Positions 35,017 through 44,591 of a stretch of DNA of 64,000 bases are shown here, piece by piece. The DNA lies in the NCBI GenBank assembly GCA_024195585.1, contig SWBL01000244.1, positions 17,182 to 81,181 on the forward strand. The letters are read 5' to 3'. This DNA comes from Aureobasidium sp. EXF-3400 (Eukaryota; Ascomycota; Dothideomycetes; Dothideales; Saccotheciaceae). The position numbers and the translations under genes were made by a program. The notes below the pieces were generated by a model. It ran no database searches and was not told the origin of the DNA. It was given only the letters and a program-made list of their open reading frames with translations. Within the stretch, counting starts at the first letter, position 1; each line of letters starts with the position of its first letter.

Positions 35017-35109
35017 CTTCTGACGGTCGGCTGCAGCTACTCGACGGCCCTTTCTTCGGAAAGAATTTGGGCAAAGGGCCGTCAAGTAGCTCCAGCCAAC
35101 CGTCCTTCT
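35017..35109. repeat. MITE-like hairpin with candidate target-site duplication
   Basis: Two 32-base arms (35022-35053 and 35073-35104) are inverted copies with three mismatches, separated by a 19-base loop. The pentamer CTTCT directly flanks both sides (35017-35021 and 35105-35109) as a direct repeat, which looks like a target-site duplication. This is the form of a very small inverted-repeat element, though a structured non-coding RNA would fold the same way. No transposase lies nearby. Confidence 0.6.
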
Positions 35110-35499
35110 CTTGACCTCGAGCTCTATCTGACGACTTGGTCGACTGCTTTCACTCTTGCATCCTAGCAATGATGGCTCTTGTTCTCGACTCAGTCTTCCG
35201 AGTGATGTTTTGATGTACAGGGTGTTCCAGCACTAGATGGTCAGCGCATTCACTATCTCATGCGCGTCGGTTGCTATGCCAGTCGGTGGTGTCATTCATC
35301 GCCGCGCATCTGTGTGGCTTCATGCAGCATGTTTCATGATTTCTCCCCGGCAGGTACCCTAATACTTTGATAGTAATAAAGAACTCATGTAATGAGCCAC
35401 GAGCTGGAGAAGGCTGATTTGACGTGGTAACAGACGTATCAAGGGCTCTCGTAGGTTGTCAGACAATCGGGTATATTACCCCATCGCTGTCTCGCTCCT

Positions 35500-35506
35500 T
35501 ATAAAC
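35500..35506 (+). promoter_or_regulatory. TATA-like element of the 35.6-kb small gene
   Basis: TATAAAC lies about 65-71 bp before the ATG at 35571, a plausible distance for a fungal core promoter. Confidence 0.35.
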
Positions 35507-35570
35507 ATACACATCACCGATCGATATCCTTCAGTCCATCACGAAAGTGCCAACCATAGCTTCCCTACAA

Positions 35571-35817
35571 ATGTCTGTCTTGCTCAAGGTATCACTACTT
35601 CAGTATTCTTACTGACCGTCCCAACAATACCTCAATCTCCAAGCACCACTCAATACCGGGCAAGAACCTTCAAACCAGACCCGCCTACATGGCCAGCTTG
35701 AAAGGACAAGACGAGACTGCTCGCATGGGAGCAGCCAGAAAACCCAAACTCCACAGCAAGAATCTCCAAACTGGTCCTGCCTATCCCTTCGCTCGCTATC
35801 GTCCTCGCGAAATGTGA
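35571..35817 (+). CDS. Small protein with two NLQT-x-PAY motifs, relative of the CaaX protein
   Basis: Two exons (35571-35588 and 35644-35817; 55-bp intron GTATCA...TCCAAG with a CTGAC branch site) give 63 aa. It contains the motif KNLQTRPAYMASLK and then again KNLQTGPAYPF. Both correspond to the single KNLQTGPAYMASLEEQ of the CaaX protein at 37.6-38.1 kb. DNA identity over the second motif is 29 of 30 bases (35755-35784 against 37942-37971). Unlike its relative it ends in RYRPREM and has no C-terminal cysteine. It may be a short functional paralogue or a truncated relic. The intact short frame, splice sites and TATA-like element favour the former slightly. Confidence 0.45.
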
Positions 35818-36082
35818 GATGATGTATGCCTAGAGAGATCAGAGGGGTGCGTGGGTCTTGCTCAACGTGTGCATGTCAAGATGGATGATCTGTTAAATCT
35901 TATCTCCCATCCACTCGTAGTAGTTTGCGAGTAGGGCATGTACTCCGATTTGGTCGGATATGCTGTCGGGAGAACTCCCCACAGAGGCGAATATTGTGGA
36001 CATTCTTTTCCCTACAAAGGGCCCGCTTCTATGATGTGATCCCGAAAGTTTCGCGCGAGGACGATTGCGAGCGAAGGGATAC

Positions 36083-36170
36083 GGCCAGTCTAAAAGAGCA
36101 GGAGACGATCCGTCAATATAGAGAAAACAACACAAAAAGAAACGGCCATAGTAGCTACACTATCATGTAA
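36083..36170 (+). pseudogene. Decayed copy of the CaaX-protein C-terminus (CaaX cysteine lost)
   Basis: This segment aligns with the last 28 codons of the gene at 37564-38058. It reads ASLKEQETIRQYRENN and ends SSYTIM, where the intact gene ends SGCTVM. The prenylation cysteine is therefore a tyrosine (TGC to TAC). Most differences are G-to-A or C-to-T in this copy, many in CpA/TpG context, as expected for repeat-induced point mutation. The same reading frame upstream of this stretch has no resemblance to the rest of the CaaX protein, so only the tail was copied or survives. Confidence 0.65.
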
Positions 36171-36223
36171 GTGACAGATGCCTGTGCTCGAGCAATGAGT
36201 CGTCTTACCCAACTGGGGCGGAA
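36083..36223 (+). repeat. Segmental duplication unit A, RIP-mutated copy
   Basis: About 140 bp parallel to 37974-38111, including the CaaX-protein 3' end, the stop codon and some 55 bp of 3' flank (a shared 20-base block TGCCTGTGCTCGAGCAATGA). The alignment ends soon after a shared CTGGGGCGG. Confidence 0.75.
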
Positions 36224-36229
36224 TATCTT

Positions 36230-36613
36230 GCCATTTGCGATTCGATCTCGTGGACTTGGCATCATGATAGCAGTCTCTCAGGCCGCCTTGACAGTCAATC
36301 GATACGTAAATCCTATTGCCCTCGAGCGCATCGGCTTCTACTGTGTCTTTTATCTCGGCATGCTCATTCTTGCTATAAGTAATCGCAAGCTCAAATTAAG
36401 GGACATGCTTAACTCAGCTAACAATGACAGATGATCATCATATACCTCATATTCCCGGAAACCAAAAATCTTTCAGAAGAAGAGCTTGTCTTGCTGTTTG
36501 AAGACAAGCAAGATGCGGTGCTTCAGGGACTCGAGGCGGAAGAGAATGAGATTGCAGATGCTCTGGATGGCGCAAACGAAAAGCCTGAGTTCTCAGTAGA
36601 AGTCGTCAAGTAG
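36230..36613 (+). pseudogene. Orphan C-terminal fragment of an MFS sugar transporter
   Basis: The first part reads LPFAIRSRGLGIMIAVSQAA and NPIALERIGFYCVFYLG, and the second IIIYLIFPETKNLSEEELVL. The second is the PETK motif and cytosolic tail that end lactose/hexose-type sugar porters. The N-terminal ten helices are absent. At the expected splice donor between the two parts the sequence is ATAAGTAAT, with no GT that would restore the frame to the CAG acceptor at 36431, so the intron can no longer be removed correctly. The fragment starts directly after the duplicated unit A, which suggests a rearrangement breakpoint near 36225. Confidence 0.65.
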
Positions 36614-36670
36614 GGGCTGCATACCTTGTGATTGTTGCTTATGAATCTCGACATGACTGCCATGCTCGTA
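36596..36670 (+). repeat. Segmental duplication unit B, copy 1
   Basis: A 75-bp stretch covering the last codons of the MFS fragment (VEVVK and stop) and its 3' flank. It matches 38504-38578 in the same orientation with about 12 mismatches. Confidence 0.65.
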
Positions 36671-36700
36671 TGTTCAAGTCAGACCCGACCAGGCAGATAC

Positions 36701-36782
36701 AACAAATTCATACGATCTGCAAGCAAGCCATCGTCGAAATGGAGAGATGGTTCCAAATTACTACGAGGTCTCAGCCTGCCTT
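36701..36782 (+). repeat. Inverted copy of the NLR tail
   Basis: Matches the minus strand of 30309-30390. In one frame it still reads NKFIRSASKPSSKWRDGSK, but no receptor sequence continues on either side. Confidence 0.75.
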
Positions 36783-37563
36783 CCCACAAGAGAAGTTGGA
36801 GGATTCGGCTCATGCACATCGGACAGGCTTCAAGGCTGAGGGATTGTCTGGTGATCAACCAAACCAAGCCTTGCTATTCTTAGCTATGCATAAGCAGAAG
36901 ATCGACGGAAACGTGGACCTCCAGTCTAGACTGTATGCTTTCTTTCGACTTCAGTTCTTACCATTTCTATCTACTTTAACCTCTAAGCGCTCCTTCCTCT
37001 TTCTACGATTCCACGAGTACCCTTCGGACTTGCCCATCTCGTTCACAAGACTATTCATCAGAAATTCACCAGAACAGTTCACCAGTTCTGCCCATCCGTT
37101 GAGGCATTTTCGACGATGCAGGAGAGCCAGAGCGGGGTAAAGGGCGGGTTGGTGGTGGCTGCGTTTCAGTGCATTGCTCTTTCCGGTTGTGGAGAGATAC
37201 ATGGCATCATCCAATACTTGTTTGGCCTTTTGCATGACACTCAGCCCAGAAGTTCATAAGCAGAAGTACAAGGCTCAGATTGTCCGGATGGCTGTTGGAG
37301 GATCCGTAAATATGGGTAGGTATATAACAAGTATACATTTTGCTCTATAAAGAGCTTTGCTCCGTTGGCTTTCTGTGATATCCTTTGACTTCAAAAGAAT
37401 CCCAAGTTCTTAGAATCTTGCCTCTGTCAAGATTACAGCTACAAACCCAAGGTATGATCTATATCCATAAACATGTTACTGTTCCGAGTATATGCAACTG
37501 ACCCTGAGCGAGCAAGACCGCTTGCTAGCCAAACATCCACATTCGCTCTCCATAATCTTCACC

Positions 37564-38058
37564 ATGCGAACGAGCAGAAACCTTCAGGACGGCGGACCAG
37601 GTCGACAAGGCCTAGGCAGTGGCTACAGACAGCCCCCACCCCCAGGCTACACCAGAAACCTTCAGGACGGCGGACCAGGCCGACAAGGCAATGGCCCTAC
37701 TGCAGCCCAACGCGCCGAGCATATGCGCCGAATGCAAGAACAAGAGTACCAGCGCCAGATGAGAGCAGAGGCCGAAGCAATCCATCGACAGCAGATGAGA
37801 GAAGAGCGTGAATTCAGAGAACAGGTGCGAAGAGATGAAGAAATGAGACGCAGAGAACAAGCAATGTATCGTGGAGGGCAGCAGGGTCGAGGTGGGTATT
37901 CTGGTGGAGGAAGGGGAGGAGGTCCGGGGCCCAGATACAGAAGCAAGAATCTCCAAACTGGTCCTGCTTATATGGCCAGTCTGGAAGAGCAGGAGACGAC
38001 CCGTCAATACAGAGAAAACCAGAGGAGAAGAGGCGGCTCTGGCTGCACTGTCATGTGA
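37564..38058 (+). CDS. Small coiled-coil/RGG protein with a C-terminal CaaX box
   Basis: An intronless frame of 164 aa from the well-placed ATG at 37564 (accATGC). An in-frame ATG at 37492 would add 24 residues. The sequence opens with two copies of the unit RNLQDGGPGRQG. A charged helical region about 65 residues long is rich in Arg, Glu, Gln and Met (AEHMRRMQEQEYQRQMRAEA), then an RGG-type glycine patch, then KNLQTGPAYMASLEEQ. The protein ends CTVM, a good CaaX box whose final Met favours farnesylation. It should therefore be lipid-anchored to the cytosolic face of a membrane. I do not recognise the family. A TATAAAG lies near 37346. Two partial relatives sit within 2 kb upstream (35571-35817 and 36083-36170). 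Confidence 0.7.
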   Translation: MRTSRNLQDGGPGRQGLGSGYRQPPPPGYTRNLQDGGPGRQGNGPTAAQRAEHMRRMQEQEYQRQMRAEAEAIHRQQMREEREFREQVRRDEEMRRREQAMYRGGQQGRGGYSGGGRGGGPGPRYRSKNLQTGPAYMASLEEQETTRQYRENQRRRGGSGCTVM

Positions 38059-38111
38059 GTGACAGTTGCCTGTGCTCGAGCAATGAGTCGTCTCACCCGA
38101 CTGGGGCGGGA
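37974..38111 (+). repeat. Segmental duplication unit A, intact copy
   Basis: Parallel to 36083-36223. Covers the 3' end of the CaaX gene and its flank. Comparison implies that the changes accumulated mostly in the other copy. Confidence 0.75.
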
Positions 38112-38812
38112 CACCGATTCTGCTGCCTACCGCTTCTGCAAAGCCATCTACAAAGGCTTGGACAACTGCTGGTAGCCTAGTGATTATGAGCTTAATGCTA
38201 TGATGATAGGTATTAATGGCATGTTTACTTCCTATAAGCAATTTTTTGCGGCCTACCCGAGCCTCCAAGATGGCTGTAAGCTCAAGGAAGATGCGATGAA
38301 GCCCGTGCTACTCTTGCACGGTATCACGCACAGAATGACCTGGGGCGGACATTGTCGAGTCGCAGATGAGAGACAATCAAGCTAAGCTTGAACTTGAGCA
38401 CTTTGCCAGAGCTGCTGATACTAGTGTTCTCTCTTCACCAAGAAGACAGACCGCAAGCGCATGACTGTTTTCAATGCGATGGCATTGTTTACCCTCAAGA
38501 CCGGTAGAAGTCGTCAAGTCGGGGTTGCAGACCTCGTGATCGTCACTCATGCATCTCAACATGACTGGCATGATCATAGGGTTGAGCCAGAACCAATAGC
38601 TGCCGTACACCAGTGTTAGCGAATTCTGGGCGCTGTGTGTTCTGTTTGTTATGCTTGATTTCATTTATACAAGGATCGGTGGATATGACAGTAGCAGAGA
38701 ATCGGTAAAAGTACATCTCTGTTTTATTGAGCAGTTGTCTAAACTCATAGCTTCTGATACGAGCGATTGAGTCATATACGCCTAATTCTTCTAGTTCTCA
38801 TTGAAGACTATA
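38112..38812. other. Degenerate region after the CaaX gene
   Basis: No intact gene. It holds duplication unit B, copy 2 (38504-38578). The stretch between units A and B here (about 390 bp) does not resemble the MFS fragment that occupies the equivalent place at 36.2-36.6 kb. Confidence 0.5.
38504..38578 (+). repeat. Segmental duplication unit B, copy 2
   Basis: Same orientation as 36596-36670, roughly 84% identical. The MFS tail codons are out of context here. Confidence 0.65.
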
Positions 38813-40706
38813 TCAACGGCGCTTAGAGAAGACCAGAGGACATCCATCCTATATGAACATTAGCCTAGGCCGATGCCTATGAGATGGAATACGACTTACC
38901 ATGGGGAACAGAGTTGCGAAAACCTTGATCTCCTCAGACAACTCGGTCTCATAGTGCTTCCAGTCGAGTTCCATAGCAGCCTTGCCAATCATGCCGGCCA
39001 TGGATAGTGGCACGTACCTTCTCGCAAGACAATCATGTGGACCGGCTCCAAAAACGAGCCAATTCTTGGTCTTGGACTCGGCGTCGCCAGTGATCCATCT
39101 TTCAGGGTCAAAGACGTCTGGTTCAGGATAGACCTGCGGATCGTGCAAGGCTGGGTAGCAGGACGGGACGATCATGGAGCCTTTCGGTACAGTATAATTC
39201 GGCGTAACCGGGAAGTCTTTGGTGGCAAGGTAAGGGACGAAGATGACAGGCGGTCTGTGGCGAAGAAGCTCTTTGACGACAGCGTTGGTGTAGGTCAGCG
39301 ACTCCAGCATGGGCTGATCGAAGGGCTTGTTCTTGTCTCCACCGCGAGCGTCGAGGTTCTCCTGTCTGAGGCGATCGAGTACGTCGGGGCGCTGTGCAAG
39401 GATTTGGAACAGCCAGGTCGTGGCGCTGCTGGATGCATCCTGCGAAGCAAAGAGGAAAGTGAAAAGGGTCTCACCGATCTCGTCGTTGGTGAACTCGCGG
39501 ATCAGGTTGGTTGGCTTCTCGACGTCTGTCTCTCCTGCTGCAATCCTCTCGCGATAACGGTTGGACTGCATCATGTGGAGCACCCAATGGTCAACAGTGC
39601 ATGTCGGAGCAGCACCACTCGCCATGTTTGCTTTGCACGCGGCAGCACACTTTGCGAATTCGACATGAACGGCGTCAGCGACACGCTTACCTCGCCACAC
39701 TTTGGTTCCAGGGATGTACATTGAGAATGGTACATTGACCAGCTCAAGAGCAGCAGTGGCAAGGTAGTAGTCGTCAGCGATCTTCTTGACAGCGTCCTGA
39801 GAGATGTAATCGCCGAAGAAGGTGCGACATGAGAGAGCACAGTTGATCTCGCGGAACATGGTCATGAAAGCCATGGGCTTGTTCTGGTTTGCCTCGCTGG
39901 TGGCCACGAATTTGTCAAAGTAATCGACCAGCACCTTTTCCTGGACGGGAAGATATGTGGCCATAGCCTTGTTGGTAAACAAAGGAGCCAATCCTCGGCG
40001 GTATTCTGCATGGTCTCGACCCTGGAGGAAGACCCAAGCTTTATGTCCGATGATGTCCTTTGCAATCGGGACTATGCATGGTTCTGCGTATGCAGGTGAT
40101 TTGAAGACTTTGTGCGCCAGGTCGCGGTCCGAAGCGAGAACAACGAATCTGTGGGAGGGATTTGTTAGTCAAGAAGGCAGACTTGTGCTTTGGGACATCT
40201 CTTGAGAGCCCTTTTTATCCCTGACTTTTTTCTTGCTTCTTGGGTCAGGGACAATACCAGGATTGCTTTGTGCATTTTCACAAGTGGTCTTGGTTGGAGT
40301 GTGCAGGTTGGGAGAAGTAGAAAGACATACTTGTGGAAGACCGACACACAGCTCAAAGGACCACTTGCCCATTGTGCAAGATACGCGTCGAACTTTGGAT
40401 CGAGAGCCTGGAGGAATGGACCCATGAGAGGAATCTTGAAGGCAGGTCCGGCGATGGATCCTTTGCGCTTGATGTACATGACTGCAAACCTCATATCAGC
40501 TGTGTTGATGGTACAAGGGCAGACAGGCAATGCTGCTTACCTTGGTCGTAGACTATGACTCCAAGGAAGAAAGTCAGAAGGTACTGCCACACAGACCATC
40601 CGCTAAGGACAGCAGGCAGAATGCTCTGTGGCAGAGCAGGTTGGAGAGTCGAGCCATTGACCATGCCAGTATTCCAGCTGGACATGGTTGCAGAGCTGTT
40701 GTCCAT
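38813..40706 (-). CDS. erg5: Sterol C-22 desaturase (CYP61), ergosterol biosynthesis
   Basis: Four exons (40706-40541, 40481-40331, 40148-38900, 38848-38813; introns 59, 182 and 51 bp) give 533 aa, the family size. The N-terminal anchor (LTFFLGVIVYDQ) is followed by KGSIAGPAFKIPLMGPFL. CYP61 blocks include GPLSCVSVFHK, MFREINCALSCRTFFGDYI, the I-helix FLFASQDASSSATTW, ELLRHRPP (ExxR), FDPERWITGD, and the heme loop FGAGPHDCLAR with the ligand Cys near 479. This endoplasmic-reticulum P450 introduces the C22-C23 double bond of ergosterol, the fourth-last or nearby late step. The short last exon encodes DGCPLVFSKRR, a typical ending. The ATG at 40706 was chosen because the longer frame starts with a non-ATG codon. 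Confidence 0.95.
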
Positions 40707-41031
40707 CGATGCAGCTATCTCAGATGCTGGAATCAAAATGGAGATGTTTGGTTTGGCAGATGCGTAAGGACGAGAGCAGAAAGCAGGCCCGGCGCATGTC
40801 CCTCATTTGAACAAGTTCAAGACCAGGTACGCGTGCGTGCATCGCGCTTTCTCATCCCCATCAGTCTCGCCCTAGCCGAGCATCCGGCTCAATCATCCCG
40901 TTACAGTCCCCGTAATGGCTCTTTCCACAAGGAATGAAATGGACTGATTCTGGTCCGAAATAACATGAACTCATTATTTCTCTACAAGATGCATCAATCC
41001 TTCCAGGATGATGTTGCGAAATTCCCCAATC

Positions 41032-41062
41032 AGGACTAGACTCCGAGTCGGAGTCTAGTCCT
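41032..41062. promoter_or_regulatory. 31-bp near-perfect palindrome between erg5 and a Zn2Cys6 gene
   Basis: Fifteen-base arms pair perfectly around a single central G (AGGACTAGACTCCGA and its complement). The core contains CCGAGTCGG, two CCG/CGG triplets of the sort bound by Zn2Cys6 dimers. It lies 326 bp from the erg5 start and 253 bp from the start of the regulator at 41315, in their shared upstream region. It could be an operator for either gene or a cruciform. Binding is inference. Confidence 0.55.
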
Positions 41063-41314
41063 CTTTTGATCTAGTGCCGAGGGTTTCGTCCTTACGAGCC
41101 CATCGCTGCCCGTATCTCCACTTGATTCGCTTGCACCATGCCCTTGGGACGCTTGTGTGTGCACTTCCTCTTCTTTAGTCGTCTTGGAAATGTCGACCCC
41201 CTTGTTACACCGTGCAAACGAGTTGCTGCGCTTGACGTGTCCTAAACCACCCGACGTTGAACAAAGACACGAGACTTGTGCAAGCCAAATCACTTGTAAT
41301 TTATCTCCCACATA

Positions 41315-42907
41315 ATGCGAAGGACGCTCCGTCGCTCGTGTGCAGCCTGTGCCAGATCCAAGTACAGCTGCGATCGCCGCACTCCGACCTGCTCACGCTG
41401 TATCAAACGCCGCATACAATGTGAATATGCAAATGAGCCTCTGACTGCTCCGCCGACGACCTTGAGGTCAGACGCTGCGCCATCGTCAATCGTACTTCTT
41501 CTTCCAGACACAAGCAGGTTCAGTTCTCTGGACCCCTTCGACTCGTATCCACAGACAAGGCTCGATCGTCAACATGTTCAACGCCTCATACACAGCTGTA
41601 TGTCTACTGTTCTCTGATCAAAGATATCGTTGGACTACAGCTGACCGAGTTAGTCCTAGCCAAGATCGCTTTTCAATACTATCCTCTGGACCTGAAAGAG
41701 TGCTCAAATCCTTTCATTGTATCGTGGTGGCCGTTGGCTCTAAGTGACCCGGCGCTTTTCCACGTCTCGCTCCAAACGGCATGCCTGGATGAGGAACTCC
41801 TAGCACAGAGAGGTTTCCAAACATCGGAACTTCTCATGGCCGACTCGGTGGCTTTACTGCGACGCAAGGTTCAAGACCAAGACCTGGCAATCCAAGACAG
41901 CACTATGAATTCTGTCATTACTCTAGCAGCCATAGAAGTACGTATCAGAATGAACTCAGCTGCGCCCAGACCCAATCTCTTCCCATTACTAAGTCAGTGT
42001 CAACAGTTCGGTAAAGGAAATATTGAAGTTAGTCAGATGCATATACAAGGGATTAGAAGAATGGTACACACTAGAGGTGGCATCAAAGAAGTAAGACGGA
42101 CAAGTCCTCTCACTGCCCGCATGGTTAGCTGGTGAGTCAATACATACTTCTTGCTGGTACGCTACTAACGAACCATGGAGGGTCTCAATGATTCTCACAG
42201 GCTCCCCTCAATTTGAGACCCAAGACGATCTTGGTGTTGGAGACGGCATATCTCCTATCCCCGAATGGCACCTGGCCCAACCTCTCTCCGGGCCTGGTGA
42301 TATTGTAGACTTTACCCTGGATGATCCGGTCGCAAACATGTTTCACCGTCTTCGCAATCTGTCACATACAGCACAGCAACCACCTCTCTCAACCACAAAA
42401 CTTCATGATCTCGCATGCTTTGTGGTGCATCGGCTCCTGTCAACGAACTCGGATTTGTCACGCTCCACGTCATCATCGACCACAGAAGTTATGCGCTATG
42501 CTCTCATCCTTTATATGCTCATCATCCACGGAACGACATACTTTCCGCATACTTTCGTGCTCAACCAAGCCCTTGAAAAGTTTGTAGAACATTACGAAAG
42601 AAGCGATCTGTTATCCCATACACAGTATACATTGCGAGTATGGCTTATTACGATTGGCATGGTTGCTTCGATCGGCACGAGTCATTATTCTTGGCTTGCA
42701 GGGAAAGCAAGAAATATCACTGTTTCAATGCAGATGCATACGTGGGACGAAGTCTTCAAACATGTCAAGAGTATTCTATGGTTTGACATGGCACCTGGTG
42801 AGTCTGGTCTCCGACCACACTGGGACGCTATATTCAACATCTTGAACTCATCAGCTTTACCTGAGCACCAAGCCAACTACATGCTAAACAGCACGACCAT
42901 GAAATAA
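41315..42907 (+). CDS. Zn2Cys6 transcription factor
   Basis: Four exons (41315-41597, 41660-41937, 42007-42131, 42181-42907; introns 62, 69 and 49 bp) give 470 aa. A zinc binuclear cluster is at the N-terminus: Cys9, 12, 19, 26, 29 and 36 in C-x2-C-x6-C-x6-C-x2-C-x6-C spacing (CAACARSKYSCDRRTPTCSR). The rest is helical and matches the loosely conserved fungal regulator domain (WWPLALSDPALFHVSLQTA and WVSMILTGSPQFET). The second intron is a multiple of three without a stop and would be read through if retained. The third has a perfect CTACTAAC branch site. The target genes are unknown. Its position between erg5 and two P450 genes invites a test of local control. Confidence 0.88.
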
Positions 42908-42934
42908 GGATCGTTCCTAAGCACATCTGTCTTT

Positions 42935-44591
42935 CTAGCCTGAGGCAAGAGGCACCCGACATGTACTGGGCGACATGTGCAATTTCCAGTCCCCAGCCCA
43001 TTTCTCCCTTACACTGACGTGTACCTGGACATCTGTCTTTGGGTTGAGGACCGTGACTGGATCATTGAAATCGAGAGCTGGGCTCTTTTCCCAGGTACCT
43101 CTGACAGGTCGGAGATCCACCCGCATCACGAAGAGTGCAACCAAGATCAGGATCTCGGTGGCTGCAAATTGTCGTGCTGGACACAGATGCGGCGGTGCGC
43201 CCCATGCAAGAAAGTCCCGACCTCTTTGCTTGAATCCGCTGGCGTGCGCACCCTGGTTGACAAATCTGTAGGGGTCAAAATCTGTCGCTGAAGGACCCCA
43301 TAACTCAGTGTTAGAATGAATTGAACTTCCAGGCATCTGAAGATAGTTCCCTCTCCTGAGTAGATACTTGCCATCCAGCAGCGTATCGCTCATGACTTTA
43401 CGGATAGCAGCATGGATGTGGCGGATTCTTTGAGTTTCTTGGAACACGGAGAGTAGAAGCGAACAATCTGTCTTCAAAGCAGCAATATTGAGCGCGAAGC
43501 CTTCTTTCTGCTCAATGATCGCACAAGCCTTCAACTCTTCTCGGACTTCAGCCAGAAGGTCTTTCCTGGAATACAGTTCCCAGATGGTCCAATAGAAAGT
43601 TGGGACCGTATTGCTCAACATCCCTATCGGTAGTGTTGCTTGCTGCTTGATGCAGTCCGTTTCGGATATACCAGCTTCTAACAAGACACGCCAGCGTTCT
43701 GTGAAAAGTAGAGATGCGTCCGAAGGAATGTCACTGCAGTATTCGGCATGTGCGTCGAAGACTTTTTGTCGTGCTGCGTAGCCCCTTCCGAAGATATCAA
43801 AATTCAAGCCTGAGATATGTGCAGAAAGATGACTATGCCAAGTCCTGTGTGCTCTATCGTCAACAGATGTCACCCAATTGGAATAAAAAGGCTAGTATAA
43901 ATACCAGAATGCTTGCTCGACTTCTGGATTCAGGAATGGATGCTCGTTTCCGTACACACCACAGCTTGACGCTTGAGTGACAACATGGCGGGCCCAGTCT
44001 AATAGCATGATTTGGCTCCCGTCTGTCTTACTACCTGAGGAGCTGACCAGAATATCAATATCCAAGAGTGCTCTTTCGGCCATCCTCTTATTTTGTTCAT
44101 CAAGAGCTGGTCCCGTAGCGAGACTCATCCTCATAGCATGACTGAAATCTTCAACCAAGGGTCCGCCGAAGGCTTCGTTGGTCTCATCACTCGCATCGCC
44201 CCATCGACGTGCGACATGCTGAATCATAGGCCTGAAAGACAGGGTCTTGGACTGTCTCTGTATTGCGGGCAAGAGTCTGGTCGAAACGCTCGTGTAGAGC
44301 TTGAAATTGAGAATACCTAGAGTGAATATCTCCGAGTTGGAGGCAACCCTGTCTTGATGATTAGAAACCGCTGCAAGCAAGAGAGCATTCGAAATGGGAC
44401 TCGTCGTACCTCAATCGACTATGATACGATGGTCCATTACGGATTATCCCAAGGACGTGACCGATGAGTGGTATGTTAGATCTCAATCGAGGCGGTTCTT
44501 GTGCCTTGTCTGTCAGACCAAGCAGATACTCTGCTGCATAGGCCAACAAGGCCAGTCCAAGTAAGCAACAACAAAGCTCGGAAATCATCAT
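42935..44591 (-). CDS. Cytochrome P450 monooxygenase
   Basis: Three exons (44591-44410, 44348-43905, 43844-42935; introns 61 and 60 bp) give 511 aa. A Cys-rich membrane anchor (MISELCCCLLGLALLAYAAE) precedes the proline-rich PPRLRSNIPLIGHVLG. Further motifs are IFTLGILNFKLYTS, ExxR in FQETQRIRH, and the heme loop FLAWGAPPHLCPARQ with the ligand Cys near 430. The pattern suits the fungal P450s that resemble CYP7/CYP8 sterol hydroxylases and are often found in secondary metabolism, but the substrate cannot be told. It is tail-to-tail with the Zn2Cys6 gene, only 27 bp apart. The start ATG at 44591 was chosen because the frame upstream lacks another ATG. Confidence 0.88.

Noticed and set aside
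37612..38268. 218-codon open frame on the minus strand
   Set aside because: Antisense to the CaaX gene and explained by its biased composition.
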